Part shown: piece after piece, positions 1 to 6,589 of the stretch
Layout: each line of letters opens with the position of its first letter
How positions within the stretch are numbered: position 1 is the first letter of the stretch
Assembly (NCBI GenBank): GCA_044226685.1
Contig: JBGAGP010000105.1
Coordinates: 1 to 16,590, forward strand
Direction: 5' to 3'
Length of the DNA stretch: 16,590 bases
From: Dongia_A sp044226685
GTDB lineage: Bacteria > Pseudomonadota > Alphaproteobacteria > Dongiales > Dongiaceae
Position numbers and translations under genes: made by a program
Notes under the pieces: model-generated
The model's database searches: none
What the model saw: only the letters and a program-made list of their open reading frames with translations
What the model was told of the DNA's origin: nothing

Positions 1-1
1 C

Positions 2-256
2 GCCACCAAGGGCGACAACCGCATCATCCTGACCGCCGCGCGCGACGACTTGGTCTCCTTCGGCTGCGGCGCGCAGTTCGAGTTCACCTATTTCGACGAA
101 TGCCTGCTGAAGGCCTGGCCCAAGGGCGGCACCTGGAAACAGCTCTTCGACCGCACCAATACCTGCGTGCGGCTGAAGGAATCCGAATTGTCCGAAGCCG
201 CCTCGATGCCCCAGGCCTTCTTCGGCGCCGGGGTGAAGGATCTGAAGCTGCCTTAG
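2..256 (+). CDS. C13-family (legumain-like) cysteine peptidase, C-terminal fragment
   Basis: The frame is open from the left edge and ends at TAG 254-256, giving the last 84 residues of a longer protein. The segment reads I-I-L-T-A-A-R-D-D-L-V-S-F-G-C, then F-T-Y-F, then a basic/aromatic helix, then S-M-P-Q-A-F-F-G near the end. This matches how I remember the C-terminal part of bacterial peptidase C13 proteins: 'TAARADRxSFGC', 'FTYFG', and a terminal 'SxPQxYxG'. The catalytic His and Cys of C13 enzymes lie upstream and are outside the window, so activity cannot be judged. Family members are often exported or membrane-anchored, but no targeting signal is visible here. The gene converges on the acetyltransferase gene with 7 bp between the two stop codons. 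The family call is from recognition of the pattern and is moderately secure. Confidence 0.65.
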   Translation, partial: ATKGDNRIILTAARDDLVSFGCGAQFEFTYFDECLLKAWPKGGTWKQLFDRTNTCVRLKESELSEAASMPQAFFGAGVKDLKLP

Positions 257-263
257 GCGCCGG

Positions 264-833
264 TCAGTGCCGCTCGCTCATCTCCTCCCAGCGGGCGCGG
301 CTGATGCGGTGCAGCACGTGCCGCCGCAACGGATCGCCCGCTTCCAGGCGCGGATGGTCGAAATCGTCGGCCGGGTCGTGCGTCATGCCGATGCGCTGCA
401 TGACGCGCCAGGAACGCCGGTTGGCCGGCACGGTGAATGAGACGATCTCCGCCAGCCTCAGCCGGGTGAAGCCGAAATCGAGCGCCGCCTTGGCACCCTC
501 GGTCGCATAGCCCTGGTTCCAGTGGGCGCTGGCCAGCCGCCAGCCCACCTCGACCGCAGGCGTGAATTGCGCTTCGAAATTGACCCGCGACAGGCCGATG
601 CAGCCGATGAAGGCGCCGGTCGCCTTCAGCTCCGCCGCCCACAAGCCAAAGCCATGCTCCGTGAAATGCGCCCGGATGCGCCCAACGATGCCCTCGATCC
701 CAGCGCGATCGGACGGCGTGGGCAGGAACTCCATCACCAGCGGATCGGCGAACATGGCGGCGAAGGGCTCGACATCGGCCTCGCGCCATGCACGCAAGGT
801 AAGGCGCGGGGCAATGATCGTGATTGTGTTCAT
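264..833 (-). CDS. GNAT family N-acetyltransferase (RimJ/RimL-like)
   Basis: Encodes 189 residues, a normal length for the RimJ/RimL-type branch of the GNAT superfamily, which transfers acetyl from acetyl-CoA to an amine. The N-terminus I-I-A-P-R-L-T-L-R-A-W is the usual first strand of this branch. Motif A, the acetyl-CoA pyrophosphate loop, is seen as V-G-W-R-L followed by W-N-Q-G-Y-A-T-E (residues about 96-112). The following N-x-x-S helix (N138-S141) leads into V-M-Q-R-I-G-M, the typical late motif. The substrate cannot be read from sequence; protein N-termini, antibiotics and small amines are all possible. The start is ATG at 833. The only antitoxin-like neighbour, the HigA-type gene, is divergent and starts 53 bp away. 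It therefore does not form an operon with this gene as TacT-type toxin GNATs do with their antitoxins. Confidence 0.85.
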   Translation of the reverse strand: MNTITIIAPRLTLRAWREADVEPFAAMFADPLVMEFLPTPSDRAGIEGIVGRIRAHFTEHGFGLWAAELKATGAFIGCIGLSRVNFEAQFTPAVEVGWRLASAHWNQGYATEGAKAALDFGFTRLRLAEIVSFTVPANRRSWRVMQRIGMTHDPADDFDHPRLEAGDPLRRHVLHRISRARWEEMSERH

Positions 834-886
834 GCGACGCTTGTGGTCGGATTCAGTGCGTCGAGGCTATCACAAGAGTTCTGGGC

Positions 887-1180
887 TTGAGAACGATTGA
901 GCCAACGCTGCCTGGGCAGGTCCTGCAGGAGGATTTCCTGAAGCCGATGGGCATTTCGCAGTCTCGGCTGGCGAGGTCGATCAAGGTGCCGGCCTCGTGC
1001 ATCCATGATGTTGTTCACGGCAAGCGGGCGATCAATGCCGAGTTGGCGCTGCGGCTGGCGCGGTTCTTCGGCACTGACGCGCAATCCTGGCTAAATTTGC
1101 AGGCGCATTGCGATCTGGAGCGCGCCGAAATCGAGCTGGCGGCGAAGGTGAAGAAGGAGGTCAAGCCGCATGCGGCTTGA
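887..1180 (+). CDS. higA: HigA-family antitoxin, XRE-type HTH protein (orphan)
   Basis: A 97-residue helix-turn-helix protein of the HigA/VapI family. These proteins bind their own promoter and, in complete systems, neutralise the ribosome-dependent mRNA endonuclease HigB. The chosen start is TTG 887, which gives M-R-T-I-E-P-T-x-P-G, the standard HigA opening. A weak AAGAG lies about 8 nt upstream. The same frame is open back to TTG 824, but the extra residues are cysteine-rich and unlike the family. The HTH spans about residues 22-50 (G-I-S-Q-S-R-L-A-R ... H-D-V-V-H-G-K-R). It is followed by the family-typical A-L-R-L-A-R-F-F-G-T ... W-L-N-L-Q. HigB normally lies just upstream, but only 53 bp separate this start from the divergent acetyltransferase gene and no toxin is present. 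Its 3' end is partly duplicated just downstream. Confidence 0.85.
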   Translation: MRTIEPTLPGQVLQEDFLKPMGISQSRLARSIKVPASCIHDVVHGKRAINAELALRLARFFGTDAQSWLNLQAHCDLERAEIELAAKVKKEVKPHAA

Positions 1181-1266
1181 GGGATGAAGTCGACTCTGAC
1201 CCTACTTCTCTACCGAAGAAAGAGGTCAGGCCGCATACGGTTTGAGGGGCTCTGACGATACTTCTC
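1150..1266 (+). repeat. Imperfect direct duplication of the higA 3' end
   Basis: Bases 1150-1183 recur at 1215-1248 with 30 of 34 positions identical (offset 65). Immediately after, 1194-1210 recurs at 1250-1266 with 15 of 17 identical (offset 56), so one copy has lost or gained about 9 bp. The first copy encodes the HigA C-terminus K-K-E-V-K-P-H-A-A-stop. The second, read from 1216, would encode K-K-E-V-R-P-H-T-V-stop, in a different frame from the intact gene. It looks like a decayed tail of the same or a related higA gene. The second copy ends within the 5' region of the next gene. Confidence 0.8.
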
Positions 1267-1281
1267 GCAATTCTAACTCCG

Positions 1282-1794
1282 GTGGTCGGTATCGTTGGTC
1301 TGTTCTCTGGCGCCTTCTTGAATGAATTTCTTCGCAGGCGGAACCGGCGCGAGAGCTTTGCCGCCAAGATATTTGAAAAGCGCTTGGCTGCTTATGAAGG
1401 CTTGGCTGATCTAGTAAACAATGGCAGCGACACTGTGAACGAGGTGATCGAAAGGGATGATCTGACGGCAGAAGAGCGGCATGAACTCATCTCGCGCGTA
1501 GCTATGGAACTTGCCGTCTTTGGGGATAAGCATCGTCTTTATCTCGATGAAGAGATATCGGTTCACTGTACTGCCCTATTCATCGGCGCCGAGGACATTC
1601 ACGACGCGAATGCTGAAACGAAAGCAGAGCTTCTTGAAAGGTATTATCATCAGAAAGCTGAGGCTCTAAGGATGATTGCTGAAGACGCGGGCATCGCGGA
1701 GATTAATCGCCTTTTCAAGGCCATTAATCGACCGAAGCTTAGTGGTCCTGTTATTGATTACATGCGCGAGCTACGCAGAAATAAGTCCGCCTAA
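1282..1794 (+). CDS. Membrane-anchored protein of unknown function
   Basis: I do not recognise a named family. With the GTG 1282 start the product is 170 residues: a short hydrophobic N-terminus, a basic cluster (L-R-R-R-N-R-R, about residues 17-23), then F-A-A-K-I-F-E-K-R-L-A-A-Y-E and a long, charged, mostly helical region. This is the layout of a single N-terminal transmembrane anchor with a cytoplasmic helical domain. The frame is open upstream to 1246 and those codons are also hydrophobic (L-T-I-L-L-A-I-L-T-P-V-V), so the GTG start would cut the membrane segment short. No ATG, GTG or TTG lies in that stretch. A GAGGGG at 1244-1249 sits 8 nt before an ATA codon at 1258. Sampled lines are about 40-50 % GC against well over 65 % in flanking housekeeping genes, suggesting acquired DNA. 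The gene may be 5'-truncated. Confidence 0.65.
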   Translation: MVGIVGLFSGAFLNEFLRRRNRRESFAAKIFEKRLAAYEGLADLVNNGSDTVNEVIERDDLTAEERHELISRVAMELAVFGDKHRLYLDEEISVHCTALFIGAEDIHDANAETKAELLERYYHQKAEALRMIAEDAGIAEINRLFKAINRPKLSGPVIDYMRELRRNKSA

Positions 1795-1867
1795 GGCAGC
1801 ATATCAGCGCCAGATCACATCGCTACCGACTATGCTACGCGTCCGATAAAAATCGAATGTTGGGGAC
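1795..1867. other. Short intergenic spacer between converging genes
   Basis: Seventy-three bases separate the stop codons of the unknown membrane gene (+) and nrdJ (-). The sequence is relatively AT-rich. The only structure is a tiny inverted repeat around CGAT-TTTT-ATCG (minus-strand reading), too small to call a terminator. Confidence 0.5.
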
Positions 1868-4216
1868 TTACCCGCACTTGCTATACCCGCAGCTCGTGCA
1901 CAGATCGCACCCTTCCTGCCTAATCAAACTCGGCGACCCGCATTTCGGGCAATGCGGCAGCCGCCGCCCACCCGCGTCGCCGTTGCCCTGGCCGTCGGCG
2001 AGGTTGGCGACCTTGCGGGCGGACATGCGTTCCAGTTCCTCGCGCTCCTTGCGCGGGTCGGGCATGAAGCCGATGTCGATCATGTGCTGCTCGATCACCT
2101 CGCCGATGGCGGCGAGCAGCGAGGGCACGTAGCGGCCGTTGACCCAGGAGCCGCCGCGCGGGTCGAACACGGCCTTCAGCTCTTCCACCACGAAGGAGAC
2201 GTCGCCGCCGCGCCGGAACACCGCCGAGATCATGCGGGTGAGGCCGACGGTCCAGGCGTAATGCTCCATGTTCTTCGAGTTGATGAAGATCTCGAAGGGC
2301 CGGCGGCGGCCGTCCTGGATGATGTCGTTCAAGGTGATGTAGATGGCGTGGTCGCTTTCCGGCCAGCGCACCTTGTAGGTCTTGCCGGGCAGCGCCTCGG
2401 GCCTATCCAGCGGCTGGGTCATGTAGACGACGCCGCCCGCCTCGTAGATGTCCTGCGCCTTGGATTCAGGCTTCAGGCTCAAGGGGAGTTCCGGCTGCTT
2501 CGCCTTCTCCTTCTCCTTGGAAAGTTCGAGCACCGCGCCCGTCACCTCGTTCGGGCGATAGGTGGTGCAGCCCTTGCAGCCCGTCTCATAGGCCATCATG
2601 TAGACGTCCTTGAAGGCCTCGAAATCGAGGTCGACCGGCACGTTGATGGTCTTGGAGATCGAGCTGTCGATATGCTTCTGCACCGTCGCCTGCATCAGGA
2701 CGTGGTCCTGCGGCGAGAGGGTCTGCGCGTCGACGAAATAGTCGGGCAGCGGCGCATCCTCGCCCTTCAGCCGGTGATAGAGGCGATAGGCGTAGTCGGT
2801 CACTTCCTCCGCCTGCCGGCTGCCATCGGGCATCAGGACGTTGCGGGTGTATTTGAAGCTGAACACCGGCTCCAGGCCGGAGGAGACGTTGTCGGCGAAG
2901 AGCGAGATGGTGCCGGTCGGCGCGATCGAGGTCAGCAGCGCGTTGCGGATGCCATGCTGCGCGATGGCCTCCTGCACATCGAGGTCCAGGCGCTGCACGA
3001 ATTCGCTCTTCAGGTAGGCGTCGCGGTCGAACAGGGCGAAGCTGCCCTTCTCCTTGGCCAGATCGACCGAGGCGAGGTAGGCGGCCCGCGTCATCGCCCG
3101 CATCCAGAGGTCGGTCAGCTCGACCGCCCGCGCGCTGCCGTAGCGCGCCTCGCACAGGATGAGCGCGTCGGCGAGCCCGGTGACGCCAAGCCCGATGCGG
3201 CGCTTGGAGATCGCCTCATGGGTCTGCTGCGGCAGCGGGAAGTTCGACGCCTCGATGACGTTGTCCATCATGCGCACGGCGACGCGCACCAGGCGGTCGA
3301 GCTCGGCAAGGTCAAGCTGCGCCTTGGGGCCGAACGGGTCGCGCACCAGCGTCGTCAAATTGATCGAGCCCAGCAGGCAGGCGCCATAGGGCGGCAAGGG
3401 CTGCTCGCCGCAGGGATTGGTGGCGCTGATGGTCTCGCAATAGCTGAGGTTGTTGGCGCGGTTGATGCGGTCGATGAAGATCACGCCCGGCTCGGCCGCC
3501 GCATAGGTCGAGCGCATGATCTTGTCCCACAGCTCGCGGGCGCGGACGACGCGGAAGGTGGTGCCGTTGAATTTCAGCTCCCACGGCCCATCCTCCTTCA
3601 CCGCCTGCATGAAGGCATCGGTGACCAGGACCGAGAGGTTGAACATGCGCAGCCGTCCCGGCTGCTGCTTGGCCTCGATGAAATTCTCGATGTCGGGGTG
3701 GTCGCAGCGGAGCGTCGCCATCATGGCGCCGCGGCGGTGCCCGGCGGACATGATGGTGCGGCACATCGCGTCCCACACGTCCATGAAGCTCAAGGGGCCG
3801 GAGGCATCCGCGCCGACGCCCTTCACCGGCGCGCCCTTGGGGCGGAGCGTCGAGAAGTCGTAGCCGATGCCGCCGCCCTGCTGCATGGTGAGCGCCGCTT
3901 CGCGCAGATGCTCGAAGATGCCGCTCATGTCGTCGGGCACCGTGCCCATGACGAAGCAGTTGAACAGCGTCACGTTCCGCTTGGTGCCCGACCCGGCCAG
4001 GATGCGGCCGGCCGGCAGATACTTGAATCCCGACAGCGCCTCGAAGAACGCGTCGGCCCATTTCGCGCGCTGCTCCGGCGCCTCGACCTCGGCCATGGCG
4101 TTGGCGACCCGGCGCCAGCTGTCCTCGATCGTCTTGTCGATCGGCGCGCCGTCCGGTCCCTTGAACCGGTATTTCATGTCCCAGATCTGTTGCGAGATCG
4201 CGGCTACCTGCGCCAT
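1868..4216 (-). CDS. nrdJ: Vitamin B12-dependent (class II) ribonucleotide reductase
   Basis: A 782-residue adenosylcobalamin-dependent reductase that converts ribonucleotides to deoxyribonucleotides without needing oxygen or a separate radical subunit. Visible landmarks are: L-F-N-C-F with Cys87, the likely first redox cysteine; N-P-C-G-E at 267-271, with Cys269 as thiyl-radical site flanked by Asn267 and Glu271; Cys280 eleven residues on (Y-G-A-C-L-L-G-S-I-N-L), the likely redox partner of Cys87; and P-T-G-T-I-S-L-F at 433-440. C547/C550 form a C-K-G-C pair. The C-terminus is zinc-ribbon-like (C756-x2-C759, C770, C773-x2-C776, C781), ending in the family-typical T-S-C-G-Y-S-K-C-G tail that re-reduces the active site. 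The start is ATG 4216 with AGGA at 4225-4228. The gene is monocistronic here, with DnaA boxes upstream and no recognisable B12 riboswitch. Confidence 0.97.
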   Translation of the reverse strand: MAQVAAISQQIWDMKYRFKGPDGAPIDKTIEDSWRRVANAMAEVEAPEQRAKWADAFFEALSGFKYLPAGRILAGSGTKRNVTLFNCFVMGTVPDDMSGIFEHLREAALTMQQGGGIGYDFSTLRPKGAPVKGVGADASGPLSFMDVWDAMCRTIMSAGHRRGAMMATLRCDHPDIENFIEAKQQPGRLRMFNLSVLVTDAFMQAVKEDGPWELKFNGTTFRVVRARELWDKIMRSTYAAAEPGVIFIDRINRANNLSYCETISATNPCGEQPLPPYGACLLGSINLTTLVRDPFGPKAQLDLAELDRLVRVAVRMMDNVIEASNFPLPQQTHEAISKRRIGLGVTGLADALILCEARYGSARAVELTDLWMRAMTRAAYLASVDLAKEKGSFALFDRDAYLKSEFVQRLDLDVQEAIAQHGIRNALLTSIAPTGTISLFADNVSSGLEPVFSFKYTRNVLMPDGSRQAEEVTDYAYRLYHRLKGEDAPLPDYFVDAQTLSPQDHVLMQATVQKHIDSSISKTINVPVDLDFEAFKDVYMMAYETGCKGCTTYRPNEVTGAVLELSKEKEKAKQPELPLSLKPESKAQDIYEAGGVVYMTQPLDRPEALPGKTYKVRWPESDHAIYITLNDIIQDGRRRPFEIFINSKNMEHYAWTVGLTRMISAVFRRGGDVSFVVEELKAVFDPRGGSWVNGRYVPSLLAAIGEVIEQHMIDIGFMPDPRKEREELERMSARKVANLADGQGNGDAGGRRLPHCPKCGSPSLIRQEGCDLCTSCGYSKCG

Positions 4217-4346
4217 GACGCCAATCCTGAAATCACCCTGCGGGAACCCCGGCCGGCTTAACCAAGCGGGGCCAAGGAGCCTAGCAAATCTCCCAGCCCG
4301 GCGCTAATCCTATGTTCGCGATTTGTTTCAACAGGATGTTGCCGAG

Positions 4347-4355
4347 TTATCCCCA
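4347..4355 (+). promoter_or_regulatory. DnaA box-like site, one mismatch
   Basis: TTATCCCCA differs from the consensus TTATCCACA at one position. It lies 131 bp upstream of the nrdJ start codon and 53 bp from the perfect site. Confidence 0.4.
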
Positions 4356-4399
4356 AATCCTGCTCCCCCAAAGCATTGGGGAATATGATGAAAATCTCG

Positions 4400-4408
4400 T
4401 TATCCACA
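4400..4408 (+). promoter_or_regulatory. DnaA box, perfect consensus
   Basis: TTATCCACA matches the strict DnaA-box consensus exactly. It lies in the intergenic region about 184 bp upstream of nrdJ and 135 bp upstream of the divergent membrane gene. DnaA is known to act as a transcription factor at ribonucleotide reductase genes in E. coli; its role here is inference. Confidence 0.5.
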
Positions 4409-4446
4409 TTTTTCGCGCAAGTCACAGGGGGCCTGCCAATCCGACC

Positions 4447-4455
4447 CGTGGATAG
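4447..4455 (-). promoter_or_regulatory. DnaA box-like site, two mismatches, inverted
   Basis: CGTGGATAG on the plus strand is 7 of 9 against TGTGGATAA, the complement of the consensus. It is 47 bp from the perfect box. Taken alone it could be chance. Confidence 0.25.
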
Positions 4456-4542
4456 GGTTGTTGGCCGCGCGCGCGGAAACGGTGGGCATCCCGGACGCAT
4501 GGTGGTAGGACTTTTTGTGTCATCGCAACCCTTGGATGTCTC

Positions 4543-5010
4543 ATGCCGTCCTTGTCGGTCATCGTCCGCGCGATTTTCCAGCTGTCCGTGCTCCTCGCCC
4601 TGCCTGGGGGACTATGGGCAGCGTTCGAGATGTATGGCCTGACCCTGTTCAGGCCGCAGATGCTGTTCTTCTCGATCGTGCATACGATGCCGCTCATGGT
4701 CACGGCTGTCCTGCTGTCCGTTCCCACGGGCGCGGCCTGGCTGGCTCAGGCCGCTCTCGCGCTCGTCTTCAAAGCCTACAGGACACGTCTGGGACTGCCA
4801 CGACGACCGCTCGTGATCTTCGTCGTCTTCATCGTGGCGCACGCCGCGGCGCTTGCCGGGTACGACACCTGGGCCTGGATCGCCCTGTTGCGGATTCCGC
4901 TGTGTCTCCTGGGCCTCGCGTTGACCGGCCTTGCGGTGCGTGAAGCGTGGCGGTGGCTGGGGCCTGGCAGCTCGGGACGCCGAGTAGCCGCCGCAGCGTC
5001 GGATGCCTAG
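4543..5010 (+). CDS. Small polytopic membrane protein of unknown function
   Basis: Encodes 155 residues, which I do not assign to a family. It is strongly hydrophobic, with four or five likely membrane helices at about residues 9-28, 40-60, 64-78, 89-105 and 112-133. A basic loop (K-A-Y-R-T-R-L-G-L-P-R-R, about 77-88) probably faces the cytoplasm, and the tail is short and Ala/Arg-rich. The ATG at 4543 is the only usable start nearby, and its upstream GGAT is a weak ribosome site. No conserved catalytic motif is visible. It is divergent from nrdJ and converges on plsC, so it is probably transcribed alone. Open frames on the opposite strand also cross this segment, but they read as shadows of GC-rich sequence. 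The regular hydrophobic pattern supports this strand. Confidence 0.6.
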   Translation: MPSLSVIVRAIFQLSVLLALPGGLWAAFEMYGLTLFRPQMLFFSIVHTMPLMVTAVLLSVPTGAAWLAQAALALVFKAYRTRLGLPRRPLVIFVVFIVAHAAALAGYDTWAWIALLRIPLCLLGLALTGLAVREAWRWLGPGSSGRRVAAAASDA

Positions 5011-5084
5011 CGCCGAACGCGCAGCGGCGGCGCAGGCCGCGTAGCCTCGCCCGGACCCGATCCGGCGCGGCCAAGTCCGCGGCT

Positions 5085-5792
5085 CTAGGTCGGGCCCGTG
5101 AGCAAGGCCTGAGCGGCGGGCTCGAGCCGGGCCTCGAGCTCGGCCATGAAGGCCTTGCGGTTGAGCCCGGGGTCGATGGCGGGGAGGTATTGGACCAGGA
5201 TGGTGCCGGGCTTCTTCACGAAGGCCTTGCGGCCCCAGAACAGGCCGGAATTGAGCGCCACGGGGATCACCGGCACGTTCAGCTGGCCATAGAGCGCGGC
5301 GATGCCCGGCTGATAGGCGCGTTGATGGCCCGGCGCCACGCGCGTGCCCTCGGGGAAGATGATGATCTGGCGGCCTTCCGCGAAGGCGGCGCCGGCATCC
5401 TTCACCATCTTCTTGAGCGCCGCCGCCTTGCCCGAGCGGTCGACCGCGATCATGCCGATCTTGCGCATGAACCAGCCGAACAGCGGGATCATCAGCAGCT
5501 CCTTTTTCAGCACGAAGGCCGGCTGGTTCAGCCTTCGCGACAGGAACATGGTTTCCCAGGTCGATTGGTGCTTGGCGGCGATGATGGCCGGCCCCTTGGG
5601 CAGGTTCTCCAGCCCGATCTCGCGATAGCTTATGCCGCAGCAGATCCGCAGCAGCAGGAAGGTGCCGTCGATCCACAGATGGCCGGCCTTCCACACCCAG
5701 GACGCCGGGGCGATGAGCAGCGGGATGCAGACGATGTGCATCACCGCCGACCAGACGAAATTGCCGATGTTGAAGAGCAGCGAGCCGATCAC
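5085..5792 (-). CDS. plsC: Lysophospholipid acyltransferase family protein (PlsC-like)
   Basis: A 235-residue membrane acyltransferase of the PlsC/AGPAT family. Such enzymes move an acyl chain to the sn-2 position of lysophosphatidic acid to make phosphatidic acid at the inner membrane. The N-terminus is hydrophobic (residues 1-52). Block I is K-H-Q-S-T-W-E (74-80), so the catalytic His75 is followed by Glu80 where the textbook motif H-x4-D has Asp. Block III is F-P-E-G-T-R (146-151) and block IV is V-P-V-I-P-V-A-L-N-S-G (173-183). The likely start is GTG 5792, which keeps the whole hydrophobic N-terminus; no clear Shine-Dalgarno site is seen. The gene follows the DUF218 gene by 22 bp and is probably in the ftsEX operon. 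Other acyl acceptors are possible, as in ornithine-lipid synthesis. Confidence 0.88.
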   Translation of the reverse strand: MIGSLLFNIGNFVWSAVMHIVCIPLLIAPASWVWKAGHLWIDGTFLLLRICCGISYREIGLENLPKGPAIIAAKHQSTWETMFLSRRLNQPAFVLKKELLMIPLFGWFMRKIGMIAVDRSGKAAALKKMVKDAGAAFAEGRQIIIFPEGTRVAPGHQRAYQPGIAALYGQLNVPVIPVALNSGLFWGRKAFVKKPGTILVQYLPAIDPGLNRKAFMAELEARLEPAAQALLTGPT

Positions 5793-5814
5793 GGCCGGCC
5801 AGCCATCGGCCCGC

Positions 5815-6504
5815 TCACAGGCCGGCCATCGCCGCGATGCTGTCGCCGAAGCCTTCGAGCCTGGCGCCAGCCTCGGAAATCTCGGCCCGGCCCGCCGCCA
5901 CCAGATACTTGTGGTACTCGTTGCCGAGCAGATAGAGCGTGCCGGGCCGCAGGAACCAGTACGGCTCCTGGACTTCGGGCGGGAACACCGGATGGGGCAG
6001 CAGCTCGATCCCCGGCATCAGGCGGCGGAACTCCAGCAGGCTGCGGTTCATGTGGTAATTGGCCGTCACCAGCCGCACCGACTTGAAGCCGTTCTCGGTC
6101 AGCCAGCGATAGCTTTCCCGCGCATTGCCCTCGGTTGAGCGCGCGTCATAGCCGAGCGTGACGCAGCAATCGAGCACCGCCTGGGTCGGCATCGGGCCGC
6201 CGTTCAGGGTCTGCAGCAGGGCGGAGAGCTTCACCCCGTCGGCGACGCCGGAAATCAGCATCTTCTTGGCGAGGCCCTTGTCCAGCAGCGCGAAGCCCTC
6301 GGACAGGCGCACGCCGCCGCCGGTCAGCACGACGATGGCATCGACCGGCCGGTCGGCATTGCGCACGCTGGCCGGGATCGCCGCGGCGAAGGCCAGGAAT
6401 CCGCCGAACCAGATGATGGCGATGAGCAGGATGAAATGCAGCAGCCGCCTGGACCATCCGGCCCCGTTGCGCTGATCCCTGAAACTGATTCGGGCGGCTT
6501 TCAT
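5815..6504 (-). CDS. YdcF/ElyC family (DUF218) envelope protein
   Basis: A 229-residue product when started at ATG 6504; a TTG two codons earlier is possible but less likely. A basic N-terminus precedes one membrane helix at about residues 21-43. The DUF218 domain then follows: A-I-V-V-L-T-G-G-G-V-R-L-S-E-G (about 56-70), K-M-L-I-S-G-V (about 81-87), S-T-E-G-N-A-R-E-S (about 123-131), and V-T-A-N-Y-H-M-N-R-S (about 146-155). These Gly-rich, Glu and His/Arg motifs are the conserved core of the SanA/ElyC/YdcF group. Several members affect envelope integrity or carrier-lipid handling, but their biochemical reaction is not firmly known. The core domain lies on the periplasmic side if the single helix is an N-in anchor. 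Its position after ftsEX and before plsC is a neighbourhood I associate with alphaproteobacteria. Confidence 0.88.
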   Translation of the reverse strand: MKAARISFRDQRNGAGWSRRLLHFILLIAIIWFGGFLAFAAAIPASVRNADRPVDAIVVLTGGGVRLSEGFALLDKGLAKKMLISGVADGVKLSALLQTLNGGPMPTQAVLDCCVTLGYDARSTEGNARESYRWLTENGFKSVRLVTANYHMNRSLLEFRRLMPGIELLPHPVFPPEVQEPYWFLRPGTLYLLGNEYHKYLVAAGRAEISEAGARLEGFGDSIAAMAGL

Positions 6505-6589
6505 GGCCAAGGCTCTTACCAGTTCAGGCGAGTCCTGTCATGCGCCTGCATGGGCTCGAACAGGGGGCTGGCCGGCAGGCCGGGGCCGG

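Larger units (their letters stand above)
4217..4542. other. 326-bp intergenic region between nrdJ and a divergent membrane gene
   Basis: No credible gene lies here. It carries three DnaA-box-like sites (entered separately) and a small perfect inverted repeat, CCCCAA-AGCA-TTGGGG, at 4366-4381, with no T-run on either side. On the minus strand a possible -35 TTGAAA (4326-4331) is followed only by weak -10 candidates, so I do not call a promoter. I looked for a cobalamin-riboswitch B12 box and for a palindromic NrdR box and saw neither. Confidence 0.55.

Noticed and set aside
264..1180. GNAT toxin / HTH antitoxin pair
   Set aside because: The two genes are divergent, not co-transcribed. The acetyltransferase resembles the RimJ/RimL branch and the antitoxin is of the HigA family, whose partner is HigB.
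1952..4261. Plus-strand open frame of 769 codons opposite nrdJ
   Set aside because: It mirrors nrdJ, whose motifs are unmistakable. The antisense product is His/Arg/Val/Gly-rich, low in complexity and has no recognisable domain, as expected for stop-poor shadow frames in GC-rich DNA.
4366..4381. Hairpin CCCCAA-AGCA-TTGGGG as a terminator
   Set aside because: The stem is perfect but short and neither strand has a following T-run; no gene ends nearby.
4217..4542. Possible cobalamin riboswitch upstream of the B12-dependent reductase
   Set aside because: No B12-box-like sequence or matching conserved core was seen on the nrdJ strand, and the boxes present fit DnaA sites instead.
5011..5084. Inverted repeat CCGGA-CCCGA-TCCGG between converging genes as a terminator
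   Set aside because: Only a 5-bp stem with no T-run, easily expected by chance in sequence this GC-rich.
4612..5694. Minus-strand open frame of 360 codons across plsC and the small membrane gene
   Set aside because: It runs in another frame of plsC and continues antisense through the next gene; the composition is Arg/Gly/Pro-rich with no motifs.
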